A stretch of 64,000 nt of DNA from DATJGS01 sp035494735 (GCA_035494735.1 DATJGS010000023.1:76849-140848); one strand, 5' to 3'. Positions 53,090-63,556 are shown, counted from the stretch's first letter. The notes: a model not told the origin generated them from the letters alone. Made by a program: numbers and translations.

Positions 53090-53218
53090 GCCGGCGGCGG
53101 GCGGCGCGCGCCCGCACCGCCCGGGCGGTCCCCGCACACCGCGCCGCCTGAGGCGCAGACGCCTGAACGATCCCGGCGCCGCCCGAACGGGACGGCTTCG
53201 CGAGCGCGACGCCGCGCG

Positions 53219-53248
53219 TTGACTCGGCGCGCGACGCGCCGCTACCCT
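53219..53248 (+). promoter_or_regulatory. Sigma-70-type promoter for the ECF-like/outer-membrane gene pair
   Basis: TTGACT (53219-53224), an 18-bp spacer and TACCCT (53243-53248). The -35 box coincides with the most upstream possible start codon (TTG 53219) of the next gene, so that start is doubtful. Confidence 0.5.
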
Positions 53249-53836
53249 GCCCCGACTCGGTTCCCCGCGCACGCGCCTCCTCTTGGAGATTTCCAGATCT
53301 CACGCCAGCCCACGTCTCCACGGCGCCTCTCCTACGCGGCTCTCATGGTCGCGGCCGGCCTCACCGGGGTCTACGCCGAGAACATCCCGAATTTCGAAGT
53401 GCTGACGCTCGTGGTCTTCCTGTCGGGCATCTTGCTCGGCGCGGCCTGGGGCGCCTGGGTGGGAGGGCTGACGATGTTGGTCTTCTCGCTGCTCAATCCG
53501 TACGGTGCCGTTCATCCGCTCGTGACCGCCTCGCAGGTCGCGGGCGAGGTCCTGTCCGGCGTGGGGGGTGCGTGGTTCGCGACGCTCGGGCTGCCGGCCA
53601 GAGCGCCCTGGCTGCGCGCGGCCGTGCTCGCGCCGACCGCGATCGTCCTGACCGCGGCGTTCGACTTCCTCACGAACCTCGCGACCGGCGTGCTGTTCGG
53701 TCAGATTCGCGTCACGTTGCTGGGAGGCATTCCATTCGCTCTATGGCACATCGGCACGAACGTCGCGCTGTTCGTGGTGCTGGGCACGCCGCTCGTCGGC
53801 CTGTTCGCGCACTACCGGGCGCGGCTCTCCTCCTAG
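53219..53836 (+). CDS. ECF-transporter S-component-like membrane protein
   Basis: The longest frame starts at TTG 53219, but a promoter overlaps this point. The true start is probably downstream; ATG 53345 is the first ATG. From about residue 36 the product is a small polytopic membrane protein with some five to six segments: LSYAALMVAAGLTGVYA, LTLVVFLSGILLGAAWGAWV, GGLTMLVFSLL, VLAPTAIVLTAAFDFLTN and IPFALWHIGTNVALFVV. GAAWGAWVGGLTMLVFSLLNPYG and the small size match substrate-binding S components of energy-coupling-factor vitamin transporters. The vitamin is not evident, and the EcfA/EcfT motor is not in the window. The following outer-membrane gene overlaps its last 94 bp, suggesting matched outer and inner uptake steps. 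Confidence 0.65.
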   Translation: MTRRATRRYPAPTRFPAHAPPLGDFQISRQPTSPRRLSYAALMVAAGLTGVYAENIPNFEVLTLVVFLSGILLGAAWGAWVGGLTMLVFSLLNPYGAVHPLVTASQVAGEVLSGVGGAWFATLGLPARAPWLRAAVLAPTAIVLTAAFDFLTNLATGVLFGQIRVTLLGGIPFALWHIGTNVALFVVLGTPLVGLFAHYRARLSS

Positions 53837-55590
53837 TCGCGCTCCTCTTCGGCTCGGCCCACGGGCAGGCCGTGGTCGGCGGGCGTGACGACGCGAACTC
53901 GCTGATCGAGGACTCGGTCCCCGATCTCGGCGCGTGGTGGGCGCAGCCCGGGGAGCCGGGGTGGACGCCGTCGTCGTACCTGGGCATTCCGTTCCTGCCG
54001 ACGCTGGCCGGCCACGTGACCGGCGCGTGGAGCGAGCGCGACCCGGGCGCGGCCCCGAGCGCGCTGCCCTGGCCCGGCGTGCCGGCGCGCCGTCCGATCG
54101 CGTGGAGCGACTCGGCGGCTTCCGCGCTCGGACTCGGCAGCGCGTGGTCGGGGTTCGACGGTTCGCTCGGCGGCGTGGCCGCGCCACGCACGCAGTTCGA
54201 TCGACGCACGGCGCACGGCGTGTTCCGCTTCGCGACCGGCGACCTCGGCGTCGACCAGAATTCGCTGGCCTTCGAGCGCGGCGACTCGCTGGCCTGGGGC
54301 CGCGTCGAGGCCGCCGCCGGCAAGCGCGGCGCCGTCGGCCCGCTCGGCCTCGCGGGCGCGCACCTGTGGGGCGCCGCGCTCGGGACGACACGCGGGCGCC
54401 ATCGCTTCGACGCCGAGTTCGCGCAGCGCGGTTACGGCGCCGAACTGTTCGAGCGAACCGAGCGCGAGGCCGCGTCGGGTCAGAGCGGCTCGATCGGCTG
54501 GCGCTGGAACGGAGGCACGCGCTACGTCGGGGCGCGCCTCGAGCGCGGCTTCGACGGCCACCAGAGCTACGATGACGGCTCGAACTTCTACCTCCTGTAT
54601 TCGCGGCGCGACGCGCAGGAATCGCGCGCGCGGCTGGAGGCGGGCCAGACGCTGGGCCGCGCCGCGCTCGACGCGCGCTTCGAGGTGGCGGACGCCGAGG
54701 TGCGGCGACTGACGCCGCAGGGCGATCCGGCGTTCAACCTGCTCGATCAGTCGTTCGACCGGCGCGAGCGCGCGTGGTGGAGCGCGCTCGGCGCCACCAC
54801 GCCGGTGGCCGACGGCGTGCTGCGCGCGGACCTGGGGCTGGGCTACAGCCGCGCGCTCGATCGCACGCTGCTCGCGCCCGGTCTCGGCTTCGCGTTCGGC
54901 GACGCGCGCCTGGGCGGGCGCGTCCTGGCGATGCGCGTCGTGCGCCCGGTGTGGAGCGATCTCTTCGCGGGACAGTCGCCTTTTCTCCAGAACACGTGGG
55001 GCGGGGGATTCGAACTGCGCGGCGCGGGCGCGGGGGCGCGCCGCTCGTGGACGGCGAGCGCCGGATTGCTCGTCGGCGTCACGCGCGATCGGGCGATCTG
55101 GCTGCGCCACCCGATCCAGGACCTCGCGCTGCGCTTCGGCGCGCTCCCCGATCCGTCGCGCACCGGCTTCGCGCTGGCCACGAGCGGCGTGGACTGGCGC
55201 CGCGGCGCGTGGGGGATCGGCGTCTCGGGCTTCGCGCTCGGTCGCGACCCGAGCGCGGCGCAGGCCCAGGTCGATCCCAACGTCGGCGCGCGGACGCACC
55301 TCGACACGCGCTTCGCGCTGTTCAAGGGCGACCTCGGCGTCCATCTGCGCGTCGAGAGCGCGTGGGTCGGCGCGCGGCAGAGCGAGGCCACGTCGGCGGG
55401 CCTGGCCGGCTACGCGACGTCCTCGGCCAGCGCCGGGTTCACGCTCGGCGATGCGCGCATCGTGCTCGCCGCCCGCAACCTCGAGGACGTGGCCCACGAG
55501 GAAGGCTGGCTCGACCCGCGCACGGGCGCGATCGCGAAGGGCCCGCGCCGCGACGTGAGCCTGGCCGTGACCTGGCTGTTGTTCGACTGA
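53743..55590 (+). CDS. Predicted outer-membrane beta-barrel protein, receptor-like
   Basis: ATG 53743 is the only usable start before the signal core (LPGAALLLVALLFGSAHG), so the gene overlaps the S-component-like gene by 94 bp. The signal peptide has an unusually long basic N region (MAHRHERRAVRGAGHAARR). The 615-residue product is rich in alternating strands with Arg/Asp/Glu turns. It ends ARNLEDVAHEEGWLDPRTG and VSLAVTWLLFD, which resembles the closing strand of TonB-dependent receptors. A clear TonB box and plug domain are not recognised; EDSVPDLGAWWAQPG near the mature N terminus may be a short plug remnant. It could be a substrate channel for the same vitamin as the neighbouring S component. 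Confidence 0.65.
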   Translation: MAHRHERRAVRGAGHAARRPVRALPGAALLLVALLFGSAHGQAVVGGRDDANSLIEDSVPDLGAWWAQPGEPGWTPSSYLGIPFLPTLAGHVTGAWSERDPGAAPSALPWPGVPARRPIAWSDSAASALGLGSAWSGFDGSLGGVAAPRTQFDRRTAHGVFRFATGDLGVDQNSLAFERGDSLAWGRVEAAAGKRGAVGPLGLAGAHLWGAALGTTRGRHRFDAEFAQRGYGAELFERTEREAASGQSGSIGWRWNGGTRYVGARLERGFDGHQSYDDGSNFYLLYSRRDAQESRARLEAGQTLGRAALDARFEVADAEVRRLTPQGDPAFNLLDQSFDRRERAWWSALGATTPVADGVLRADLGLGYSRALDRTLLAPGLGFAFGDARLGGRVLAMRVVRPVWSDLFAGQSPFLQNTWGGGFELRGAGAGARRSWTASAGLLVGVTRDRAIWLRHPIQDLALRFGALPDPSRTGFALATSGVDWRRGAWGIGVSGFALGRDPSAAQAQVDPNVGARTHLDTRFALFKGDLGVHLRVESAWVGARQSEATSAGLAGYATSSASAGFTLGDARIVLAARNLEDVAHEEGWLDPRTGAIAKGPRRDVSLAVTWLLFD

Positions 55591-55645
55591 CCGAGCCCCG
55601 CCCCCCGACTCTGAAGAAGAAGAGGTGTGCCGTGGGGGCCATGCG

Positions 55646-56080
55646 GTGTGGACTCTGACGCCCGCCGAAAGGCGCGGGCTCGAGATCGTCGCGCTGCTGT
55701 TCGCGATCGGCGCGCTCGACGATCTGTGGCGCGCGAGCCATCCGCGGTTCGCCGCCGAGCGCGGAGCGGCCGCGGCGCCGGCCGGCGGGACCACGCCCCG
55801 TGCCGCGCCCGCCGCGGGCGCGCCCCCCGGCCGGTCCGCCGATTCGACGCGGGATGCGGGCCGCGTCGACCTCAATCGCGCCACCGCCCCGGAGCTCGAC
55901 GCACTGCCCGGCATCGGGCCGGTCCTGGCCCGTCGCATCGTGGAACACCGCGAGCGCTTCGGGCCTTATCGCCGCGTCGAGGACCTGCTGGACGTGCCCG
56001 GTATCGGTCCCAAGCTGTACGCGAAACTCGAGGGGCGAGTCGCGATCGTTGAGCCATCCCACCCTGCCGGGGCGCCCTGA
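55646..56080 (+). CDS. ComEA-like helix-hairpin-helix protein
   Basis: GTG 55646 is preferred because WTLTPAERRGLEIVALLFAIG starts on the membrane anchor; an in-frame GTG at 55625 would add seven residues. The 144-residue product has one N-terminal membrane segment, a Pro/Ala-rich linker (GGTTPRAAPAAGAPPG) and a C-terminal double HhH: VDLNRATAPELDALPGIGPV and EDLLDVPGIGPKLYAKLEG. ComEA-type proteins bind incoming double-stranded DNA in the periplasm during natural transformation. Its place just before the type IV pilus operon fits DNA uptake. The pilB start is 255 bp downstream. Confidence 0.82.
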   Translation: MWTLTPAERRGLEIVALLFAIGALDDLWRASHPRFAAERGAAAAPAGGTTPRAAPAAGAPPGRSADSTRDAGRVDLNRATAPELDALPGIGPVLARRIVEHRERFGPYRRVEDLLDVPGIGPKLYAKLEGRVAIVEPSHPAGAP

Positions 56081-56114
56081 CCGGGCATCGTGCAATCCGC
56101 AACCCGGCGCGCGC

Positions 56115-56140
56115 GCTGAACGTGCAGATTCTGCTTCAGC
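56115..56140 (+). terminator. Hairpin between comEA-like and pilB genes
   Basis: GCTGAA (56115-56120) pairs with TTCAGC (56135-56140), and inside it GCAG pairs with CTGC with a small bulge. There is no T-run. It may separate the comEA-like transcript from pilB. An ATAAAT box at 56159-56164 lies just after it. Confidence 0.3.
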
Positions 56141-56335
56141 GCCGCGCGATGCCCTCCGATAAATCCATCGAGGTCCGACCGTCCGTTCCGCTCTGCGCAG
56201 GCTCGCGGAATGGGAGGAGGCGTCCGGCATGCGTTCGCCGGAGGCCCCTCGTCACGGCGTGTCCCCAAGCGATTTCGAATTCCGCGCCGAGCGTCGCGCG
56301 CGGTCCAGCCGTTCGCCAACATTGGGAAGACCAAC

Positions 56336-58030
56336 GTGCAAGACGATATCGTCCAGAAGCTGCTCGAAGCGCGGCTCATCGACGAGAATGCGGTCACCAA
56401 GGCGGCCCATCAGCAGAAGAACCTGGGCGGCTCCCTGACCGGAAATCTGGTCAAGACCGGCGCGATCAGCGAAGAAGGTCTGCTCGACTTCCTGTCGCGC
56501 CTGTACGGCGCGCCGCACATCAACCTCAAGAACTTCGAGCCCGATCCGCAGCTGACGCGGCTCATCCCCGGCGACGTCGCGACCAAGTTCATGGCGCTGC
56601 CGGTGTCCCGCGTCGGGCGGCGCCTCATCGTGGCCATGGCGAACCCGTCCAACATCTTCGCCATCGACGACATCAAGTTCATCACCGGCTACGACGTGGA
56701 ACCGCACGTCGCGTCCGAGGCCGCGCTCAAGAAGGCGATCGATCGCGCGTACGACTCCGCCGGCACGATGGCCGACGTGATGAAGGGGATGGAAGACGAC
56801 CTGTCGGTCCTCGAGGACGACAACGCGGCCGAAGAAGCCGCCGGTCTCGCGGCCGCCGACGAAGCGCCCATCGTCAAGCTGGTGAACTCGCTGATCGCGG
56901 ACGCCGTGCGCAAGGGCGCGTCGGACATTCATATCGAGCCCTACGAGAAGTCCATGCGCGTGCGCTTCCGCATCGACGGCGTGCTGCAGGAGATGATGGC
57001 GCCGCCGTTCAAGTTCAAGGCGGCGATTCTGTCGCGCCTCAAGATCATGGCCGAACTGGACATCGCCGAGCGCCGCGTGCCGCAGGACGGACGCATCAAG
57101 ATCAAGGTCCTGAACCGCACGATCGACCTGCGTGTCTCGTCGCTGCCGACGATCTTCGGCGAGAAGATCGTCATGCGTATTCTCGACAAGAGCAACCTGA
57201 ACATCGACCTCGGCAAGCTCGGCTTCGAGCCCCAGTCGATGAAGGACTTCGTCGACGCGATCGCGAATCCCTACGGCATGGTGCTCGTGACCGGCCCCAC
57301 CGGTTCGGGCAAGACCACGACGCTGTACTCCGCGCTGTCGCGCGTGAACACGCCCGAAGTCAACGTCATGACCGCCGAGGACCCGGTCGAGTACAACCTC
57401 GACGGGATCAACCAGGTGCTGGTCAACGACGACGTCGGCCTGAGTTTCGCGGCCGCGCTCAAGGCGTTCCTGCGCCAGGACCCGAACATCATCATGGTCG
57501 GCGAAATCCGCGACATCGACACGGCGTCCATCGCCGTCAAGGCCGCGCTCACCGGCCACCTCGTGCTCTCCACGCTGCACACGAACGACGCCCCCAGCGC
57601 GATCGGCCGAATGATCGACATGGGCATCGAGCCGTTCCTCGTTGCGTCGTCCGTGAACCTCGTGCTCGCGCAGCGCCTCGTGCGCCGCGTGTGCTCGGCT
57701 TGCAAGAAGCCGTTCGAGCCGAACGAAGAACTGCTGAACGAACTGCAGCTCGACCGAAACGACATGAAGGGCGCGACGTTCCTGACGGGCGAGGGTTGCG
57801 TGGACTGCAACAACACGGGCTATCGCGGGCGGCAGGGCGTCTACGAGGTGATGCCCATGTCGTCGAAGATTCGCGATCTCGTGCTGGACCGCGCGTCGGC
57901 CGGCGAGATCAAGAGGACGGCGATCGAGGAAGGCATGCTGACGCTGCGCCGTGACGCGTTGCAAAAACTCAAGCGCGGTCTCACGACCGCTGAAGAAGTG
58001 CTCAAGGAGACGGCAGCCGACAAGCTGTAG
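56336..58030 (+). CDS. pilB: Type IV pilus assembly ATPase PilB
   Basis: GTG 56336 is chosen over upstream frames because QDDIVQKLLEARLIDENAVTKA matches the MshEN-type N domain. The 564-residue protein has this domain to about residue 160, then the ATPase: SDIHIEPYEKSMRVRFRIDG, Walker A GPTGSGKTTTLYS (K326), the Asp box AEDPVEYNLDGINQV, Walker B IIMVGEIRD (E390) and the His box LVLSTLHTNDAP. A zinc-binding tetracysteine follows (CSACKKPFEP, GCVDCNNTGYRG). It powers pilus extension from the cytoplasmic face. pilT, pilC and pilS follow on the same strand. Confidence 0.96.
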   Translation: MQDDIVQKLLEARLIDENAVTKAAHQQKNLGGSLTGNLVKTGAISEEGLLDFLSRLYGAPHINLKNFEPDPQLTRLIPGDVATKFMALPVSRVGRRLIVAMANPSNIFAIDDIKFITGYDVEPHVASEAALKKAIDRAYDSAGTMADVMKGMEDDLSVLEDDNAAEEAAGLAAADEAPIVKLVNSLIADAVRKGASDIHIEPYEKSMRVRFRIDGVLQEMMAPPFKFKAAILSRLKIMAELDIAERRVPQDGRIKIKVLNRTIDLRVSSLPTIFGEKIVMRILDKSNLNIDLGKLGFEPQSMKDFVDAIANPYGMVLVTGPTGSGKTTTLYSALSRVNTPEVNVMTAEDPVEYNLDGINQVLVNDDVGLSFAAALKAFLRQDPNIIMVGEIRDIDTASIAVKAALTGHLVLSTLHTNDAPSAIGRMIDMGIEPFLVASSVNLVLAQRLVRRVCSACKKPFEPNEELLNELQLDRNDMKGATFLTGEGCVDCNNTGYRGRQGVYEVMPMSSKIRDLVLDRASAGEIKRTAIEEGMLTLRRDALQKLKRGLTTAEEVLKETAADKL

Positions 58031-58111
58031 TCCGGTGGCCCGGAAGGGCCCCGCGGGCCGATGCGACCGGGAAGCCGGACGCGCCGCCGTGAACGGAAGG
58101 AGTGAATCGAC

Positions 58112-59188
58112 GTGGTGACACTTCGCCAGTTGCTCGAGGACGTGGTCCAGAAGCGGGCGTCCGACCTGCACATCACGGCAGGCGTGCCTCCCGAGATGCG
58201 CATCGACGGCCTGCTGCAGCCGACCGAGTACGAAGTGCTGACGCCCGAGGCCTGCGCGTCGCTCGCGTACAGCGTCATGTCCGACGAGCAGCGCAAGCGC
58301 TTCGAGACCACGCGCGAGCTCGACTTCTCGTTCGGCATCAAGAACCTGTCGCGCTATCGCGCGAACGTGTACCTGCAGCGTGGCGTCGTGTCGATGGCCA
58401 TCCGCCAGATCCCGTTCGACATCATCGCCATGGAGAAGCTCGGGCTGCCGCCCATCGTGAAGGAGTTCACGAACCGCCAGAAGGGCCTCGTGCTGATCAC
58501 CGGTCCGACGGGCAGCGGCAAGACGACGACGCTGGCCGCCATGCTGGATCGCATCAACGGCGCGCGGCAGTCGCACATCATGACGATCGAGGACCCGATC
58601 GAGTACATCCATCACCACAAGAAGTGCATCGTGAACCAGCGCGAAGTCGGCGCCGACACGAACTCGTTCCCGACGGCGCTCAAGTACGTGCTGCGCCAGG
58701 ACCCGGACATCATCCTCATCGGCGAAATGCGCGATCTCGAGACCATCGAGTCGGCGCTGACCATCGCCGAGACGGGCCACCTCGTGTTCGCGACGCTGCA
58801 CACGAACTCCACGTACGAAGCGGTCAACCGCATCGTGGACGTGTTCCCGGCGGATCAGCAGAAGCAGATCCTCACCCAGCTCGCGTTCACGCTGGAGGGA
58901 GTGGTCACGCAGCAGTTGATTCCGCGGAGCCGCGGCGGCGGCCGGGTGATGTGCGCCGAAGTCCTGGTGTGCACGCCGGCCATCAAGGCCGTGATCCGGG
59001 AAGGCAAGACGCACCAGATCTACAGCCTCATGCAGGCCGGACAGAAGTTCGGCATGCAGACCATGAACCAGGCGCTTCTCCAGGCGGTGCTCGACAAGGC
59101 GCTGTCCCCGGAGGATGCAATCGACCGCGCCTCGGACCGGATCGAGCTGGAATCCATGCTCGGCAAGGTCCTGCGCAACGCCGCGTAG
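58112..59188 (+). CDS. pilT: Type IV pilus retraction ATPase PilT
   Basis: GTG 58112 or the next GTG at 58115 follows GGAAGGAGTG. The 358-residue protein matches PilT in size: MVTLRQLLEDVVQKRASDLH, ITAGVPPEMRIDG, Walker A GPTGSGKTTTLAA (K137), MTIEDPIEYIHHHKK, IILIGEMRDLETI, VFATLHTNSTYEAVNRIVDVF, with the C-terminal AIRE-like motif as AVIREGKTHQIYSLMQ. It disassembles the pilus and drives twitching motility and DNA uptake. The gap to pilB is 81 bp. Confidence 0.96.
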   Translation: MVTLRQLLEDVVQKRASDLHITAGVPPEMRIDGLLQPTEYEVLTPEACASLAYSVMSDEQRKRFETTRELDFSFGIKNLSRYRANVYLQRGVVSMAIRQIPFDIIAMEKLGLPPIVKEFTNRQKGLVLITGPTGSGKTTTLAAMLDRINGARQSHIMTIEDPIEYIHHHKKCIVNQREVGADTNSFPTALKYVLRQDPDIILIGEMRDLETIESALTIAETGHLVFATLHTNSTYEAVNRIVDVFPADQQKQILTQLAFTLEGVVTQQLIPRSRGGGRVMCAEVLVCTPAIKAVIREGKTHQIYSLMQAGQKFGMQTMNQALLQAVLDKALSPEDAIDRASDRIELESMLGKVLRNAA

Positions 59189-59200
59189 GAGACGCCCACA

Positions 59201-60418
59201 ATGCCAGTCTTCGTTTGGAAAGGTCGGACGCTCGCCGGGGAGTCGCAGGCCGGCGAGATCGAGGTCTCTCGTCAGGAAGAGGCTCTCGAGATTCTGCGCA
59301 AGAAGAAGATCCTGATCACGTCCATGCGCCCGAAGACCGGCGGTTTCCAGATGCCGAAGATCGGCGGCAGCGGCGTGAGCACGAAGGACCTGGCCATCTT
59401 CACGCGCCAGTTCGCGACCATGATTTCGGCCGGTCTGCCGCTCGTCCAGTGCCTCGACATCCTCGCCAAGCAGTCGAGCAAGCCGTCGTTCGGCCGCGTC
59501 ATCGGCGAGGTCACGCGCGAGGTCGAAGCAGGCTCGACGCTGTCGGACGCGCTCGGCAAGCACAAGGACATCTTCGACGACCTGTTCCGCAACATGGTGG
59601 CGGCCGGCGAAGCGGGCGGCGTGCTCGACGAGATCCTCATGCGTCTCGCGACGTACATCGAGAAGGCGGATGCGCTGAAGCGCAAGATCCAGAGCGCGCT
59701 CGTCTACCCGATCGTCGTGCTCACCGTCGCGCTGGGCGCGACGGCGTTCATGCTCATCTTCATCATCCCGACGTTCGCGAAGATGTTCAGCGACTTCGGC
59801 GGAGAACTGCCGCTGCCCACGAAGATCGTGCTCGGCGCCTCGCACCTGCTGCAGGGCTACTGGTGGCTGGGCCTCCTGCTGATGGGCGCCGCCGCGTTCA
59901 TGTTCAACCGGTTCTACGCGACCGAGAACGGGCACCGCACCGTCGACCAGATCATGCTCAAGCTCCCCGTGCTCGGCGACGTGCTCCTGAAGGGTGGCGT
60001 CGCGCGCTTCACGCGCACGCTCGGCACCCTCATCGCGTCGGGCGTGCCGATTCTGTCGGGGCTCGAGATCACGGCGCGGACCGCTGGCAACAAGATCCTG
60101 GCCGAGGCGATCATGACGGCGCGGGCCTCGATCCGTGAGGGTGAGACCGTTTCGGCGCCGCTCAAGGCGTCGGGCGTCTTCCCGCCCATGGTCGTGCAGA
60201 TGATCTCGGTGGGCGAGCAGACCGGCGCCCTCGACGAGATGCTCACGAAGATCGCCGTGTTCTACGAAGCCGAGGTCGACACGGCCGTGGATACGCTGAC
60301 GTCGATCATCGAACCCGTCATGATCGTGATCATGGGCGGCATCGTCGGTGGCATGGTCGTCGCCATGTACCTCCCGATGTTCAAGCTGATCAGCGTCGTG
60401 GCCGGCGGTAACAGCTGA
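59201..60418 (+). CDS. pilC: Type IV pilus inner-membrane platform protein PilC
   Basis: The 405-residue product starts MPVFVWKGRTLAGESQAGEI and has two GspF domains: FTRQFATMISAGLPLVQCLDIL and FTRTLGTLIASGVPILSGLEI. Membrane segments are YPIVVLTVALGATAFMLIFI, LGLLLMGAAAFMF and VMIVIMGGIVGGMVVAMYLP. PilC couples PilB and PilT to pilin movement. It lies 12 bp after pilT and overlaps pilS by one base (TGATG), so the genes form one transcript. Confidence 0.95.
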   Translation: MPVFVWKGRTLAGESQAGEIEVSRQEEALEILRKKKILITSMRPKTGGFQMPKIGGSGVSTKDLAIFTRQFATMISAGLPLVQCLDILAKQSSKPSFGRVIGEVTREVEAGSTLSDALGKHKDIFDDLFRNMVAAGEAGGVLDEILMRLATYIEKADALKRKIQSALVYPIVVLTVALGATAFMLIFIIPTFAKMFSDFGGELPLPTKIVLGASHLLQGYWWLGLLLMGAAAFMFNRFYATENGHRTVDQIMLKLPVLGDVLLKGGVARFTRTLGTLIASGVPILSGLEITARTAGNKILAEAIMTARASIREGETVSAPLKASGVFPPMVVQMISVGEQTGALDEMLTKIAVFYEAEVDTAVDTLTSIIEPVMIVIMGGIVGGMVVAMYLPMFKLISVVAGGNS

Positions 60419-62100
60419 TGGGAACCGGATTGCCGCGGAGCGCCTCGCCTGCGGGCGAGGTCCTCCGACCGGTGGTGGATCGGTGGGCGGGTCTGCGCTC
60501 GCTGATTCGTGCGCGGCTGCTCATCGCCACGCTGGCGCTGCCGATCGGGGTGCTGCTCCGCCCCGAGTCGAGTCAGGCGGCGTGGTGGGTGCTGTGGTGG
60601 GCCCTGCTCGCGGTAGGCGTGCTCTCGGCCATCTTCTGGCTCGGTGCGCGCATCCAGCGCGGGCTCACGGCCCAGATCTACGCGCAGCTGACCACGGATC
60701 TCGTGGTCATCACCGTGCTGTCCGCGTACACCGGCGGACGCGACAGCCAGTTCATGCTGTTCTTCGGACTGACGGTCATCAGCGGCGGACTTCTCGGGCG
60801 CATCGCCGGCGGCGCGTTCGCGGCGAGCGGCGCGTGCGCGGCCATCCTGGCCATGCCCGCCATCACGCATCTGCTGAGCGCGCGCGGCACGGGCACGCTG
60901 GAGGCGACGCTGCCTCCGCCGGGGACCCTCATCGCGTTCCTGGCCACGGTCGGCATGCTGAGCGGCGTGCTCGGCGAGCGCGTGCGCCGCACACGCGACG
61001 ACCTGGAGCAGACCGCACGCGAGCTGGACCGCGTGCGCCTCGACAACGACGCGATCCTGCGTCATCTGACGACCGGCATCCTGACCGTCGACGCGGAGGC
61101 GCGCGTCGCCTACCTGAATCCGGCGGCGGAGCAGATGCTGGGAATGCGCTCGCTGGACGTGCGCGGCCAGGCGATCGGCGAGGCGCTACCCGACCGGCTG
61201 GCGTCGCTGCGCGACGTCGTGCTCGAGTCGCTCAAGCGCCGCGCACCGCGCGCGCGCGCCGAGCTGCTCATGCAGACCGCGGCTGGCGTCGCGCTGCCCG
61301 TCGGCGCGTCCACGAACCTGCTCAGCCACGAGGACGGCGTGACCGGCGTGGTCGCGGTCTTCCAGAACCTGACGGAAGTGCGCGAGATGGAGCGCCGCGT
61401 GCGCCGCAACGAAACGCTCGCCGAAGTCGGGGCGCTGGCCGCTGCCATCGCGCACGAACTGCGCAACGGCCTGCATCCGATCAGCGGGTCCGCCGAGTGC
61501 CTGCAGCGCGAGCTGCATCTGGAGGGCGAGAACGCCGTCCTGATGAGCCTGATCATCGCCGAGTGCACGCGCCTCAACCGCTTCGTCACCGATCTGCTCG
61601 GCTACTCGCGCGATCGCGACCTCGCGCTCGAGACCCTGGACCTCGACGAGCACCTGAGCGAACTGTGCCAAGCCCTGGAGCGCGACCCGCGCCGCCCCGA
61701 GAAGGTCGTCGTGCGCTACGAGCCGGCGGTGTCGGGCCAATTCGTTCACGCGGATCGCGAGCAGATCCGCCAAGTGTGGCTGAACCTGGCCACGAACGCC
61801 CTGGAAGCCATGCCTGGTGGCGGCACGCTCAGCGTGCGCACCCGGGTCGGCTCCGGAAACCAAGTTCTCATCGAATTCGCGGATGAAGGTCCGGGCATCG
61901 CCGCGCAGGACCTGCGGCGTATCGGTCAGCCGTTCTTCACGACGAAGGAGCACGGCACCGGGCTCGGCGTCCCGATCGCGTTGCGCATCGTGGAGCGGCA
62001 TGGAGGCACGCTGGTCTTCGACAGCGAGCCGGGCCGCGGAACGCGGGCGCGCGTGACGTTGCCGGCCGCCGAGCCGGCCGTCCTGGACGCCGCCGCGTAA
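60418..62100 (+). CDS. pilS: PilS-like sensor histidine kinase
   Basis: ATG 60418 overlaps the pilC stop. The 560-residue protein has about six N-terminal membrane segments (LIATLALPIGVLL, WVLWWALLAVGVLSAIFWL, FGLTVISGGLLGRIAGG), a PAS domain from about residue 215 (ILRHLTTGILTVDAEARVAY), and the H box AAIAHELRNGLHPISGSAE (H346). The catalytic domain follows (N box NLATNALEAMPGG, G1 DEGPGIAAQDLRR, G2 GTGLGVPIALRIVERHGG). In Pseudomonas PilS senses pilin in the membrane and phosphorylates PilR. Here the H box has NG where most kinases have NP. Confidence 0.92.
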   Translation: MGTGLPRSASPAGEVLRPVVDRWAGLRSLIRARLLIATLALPIGVLLRPESSQAAWWVLWWALLAVGVLSAIFWLGARIQRGLTAQIYAQLTTDLVVITVLSAYTGGRDSQFMLFFGLTVISGGLLGRIAGGAFAASGACAAILAMPAITHLLSARGTGTLEATLPPPGTLIAFLATVGMLSGVLGERVRRTRDDLEQTARELDRVRLDNDAILRHLTTGILTVDAEARVAYLNPAAEQMLGMRSLDVRGQAIGEALPDRLASLRDVVLESLKRRAPRARAELLMQTAAGVALPVGASTNLLSHEDGVTGVVAVFQNLTEVREMERRVRRNETLAEVGALAAAIAHELRNGLHPISGSAECLQRELHLEGENAVLMSLIIAECTRLNRFVTDLLGYSRDRDLALETLDLDEHLSELCQALERDPRRPEKVVVRYEPAVSGQFVHADREQIRQVWLNLATNALEAMPGGGTLSVRTRVGSGNQVLIEFADEGPGIAAQDLRRIGQPFFTTKEHGTGLGVPIALRIVERHGGTLVFDSEPGRGTRARVTLPAAEPAVLDAAA

Positions 62101-62137
62101 GTGTTGTGCAACTCACTCAACGAGAGAGGTGATTCCG

Positions 62138-63541
<1,404 letters not shown>

Positions 63542-63556
63542 AAGATCGTGCGACGC

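Noticed and set aside
53116..53129. ACCGC/GCGGT hairpin after the PHP gene as a terminator
   Set aside because: The stem is 5 bp around a 4-nt loop in very GC-rich DNA and has no T-run, so chance is likely.
56252..59935. Minus-strand frame of 1227 residues
   Set aside because: It is antisense to pilB, pilT and pilC, which are unmistakable. Length alone is not evidence at this GC content.
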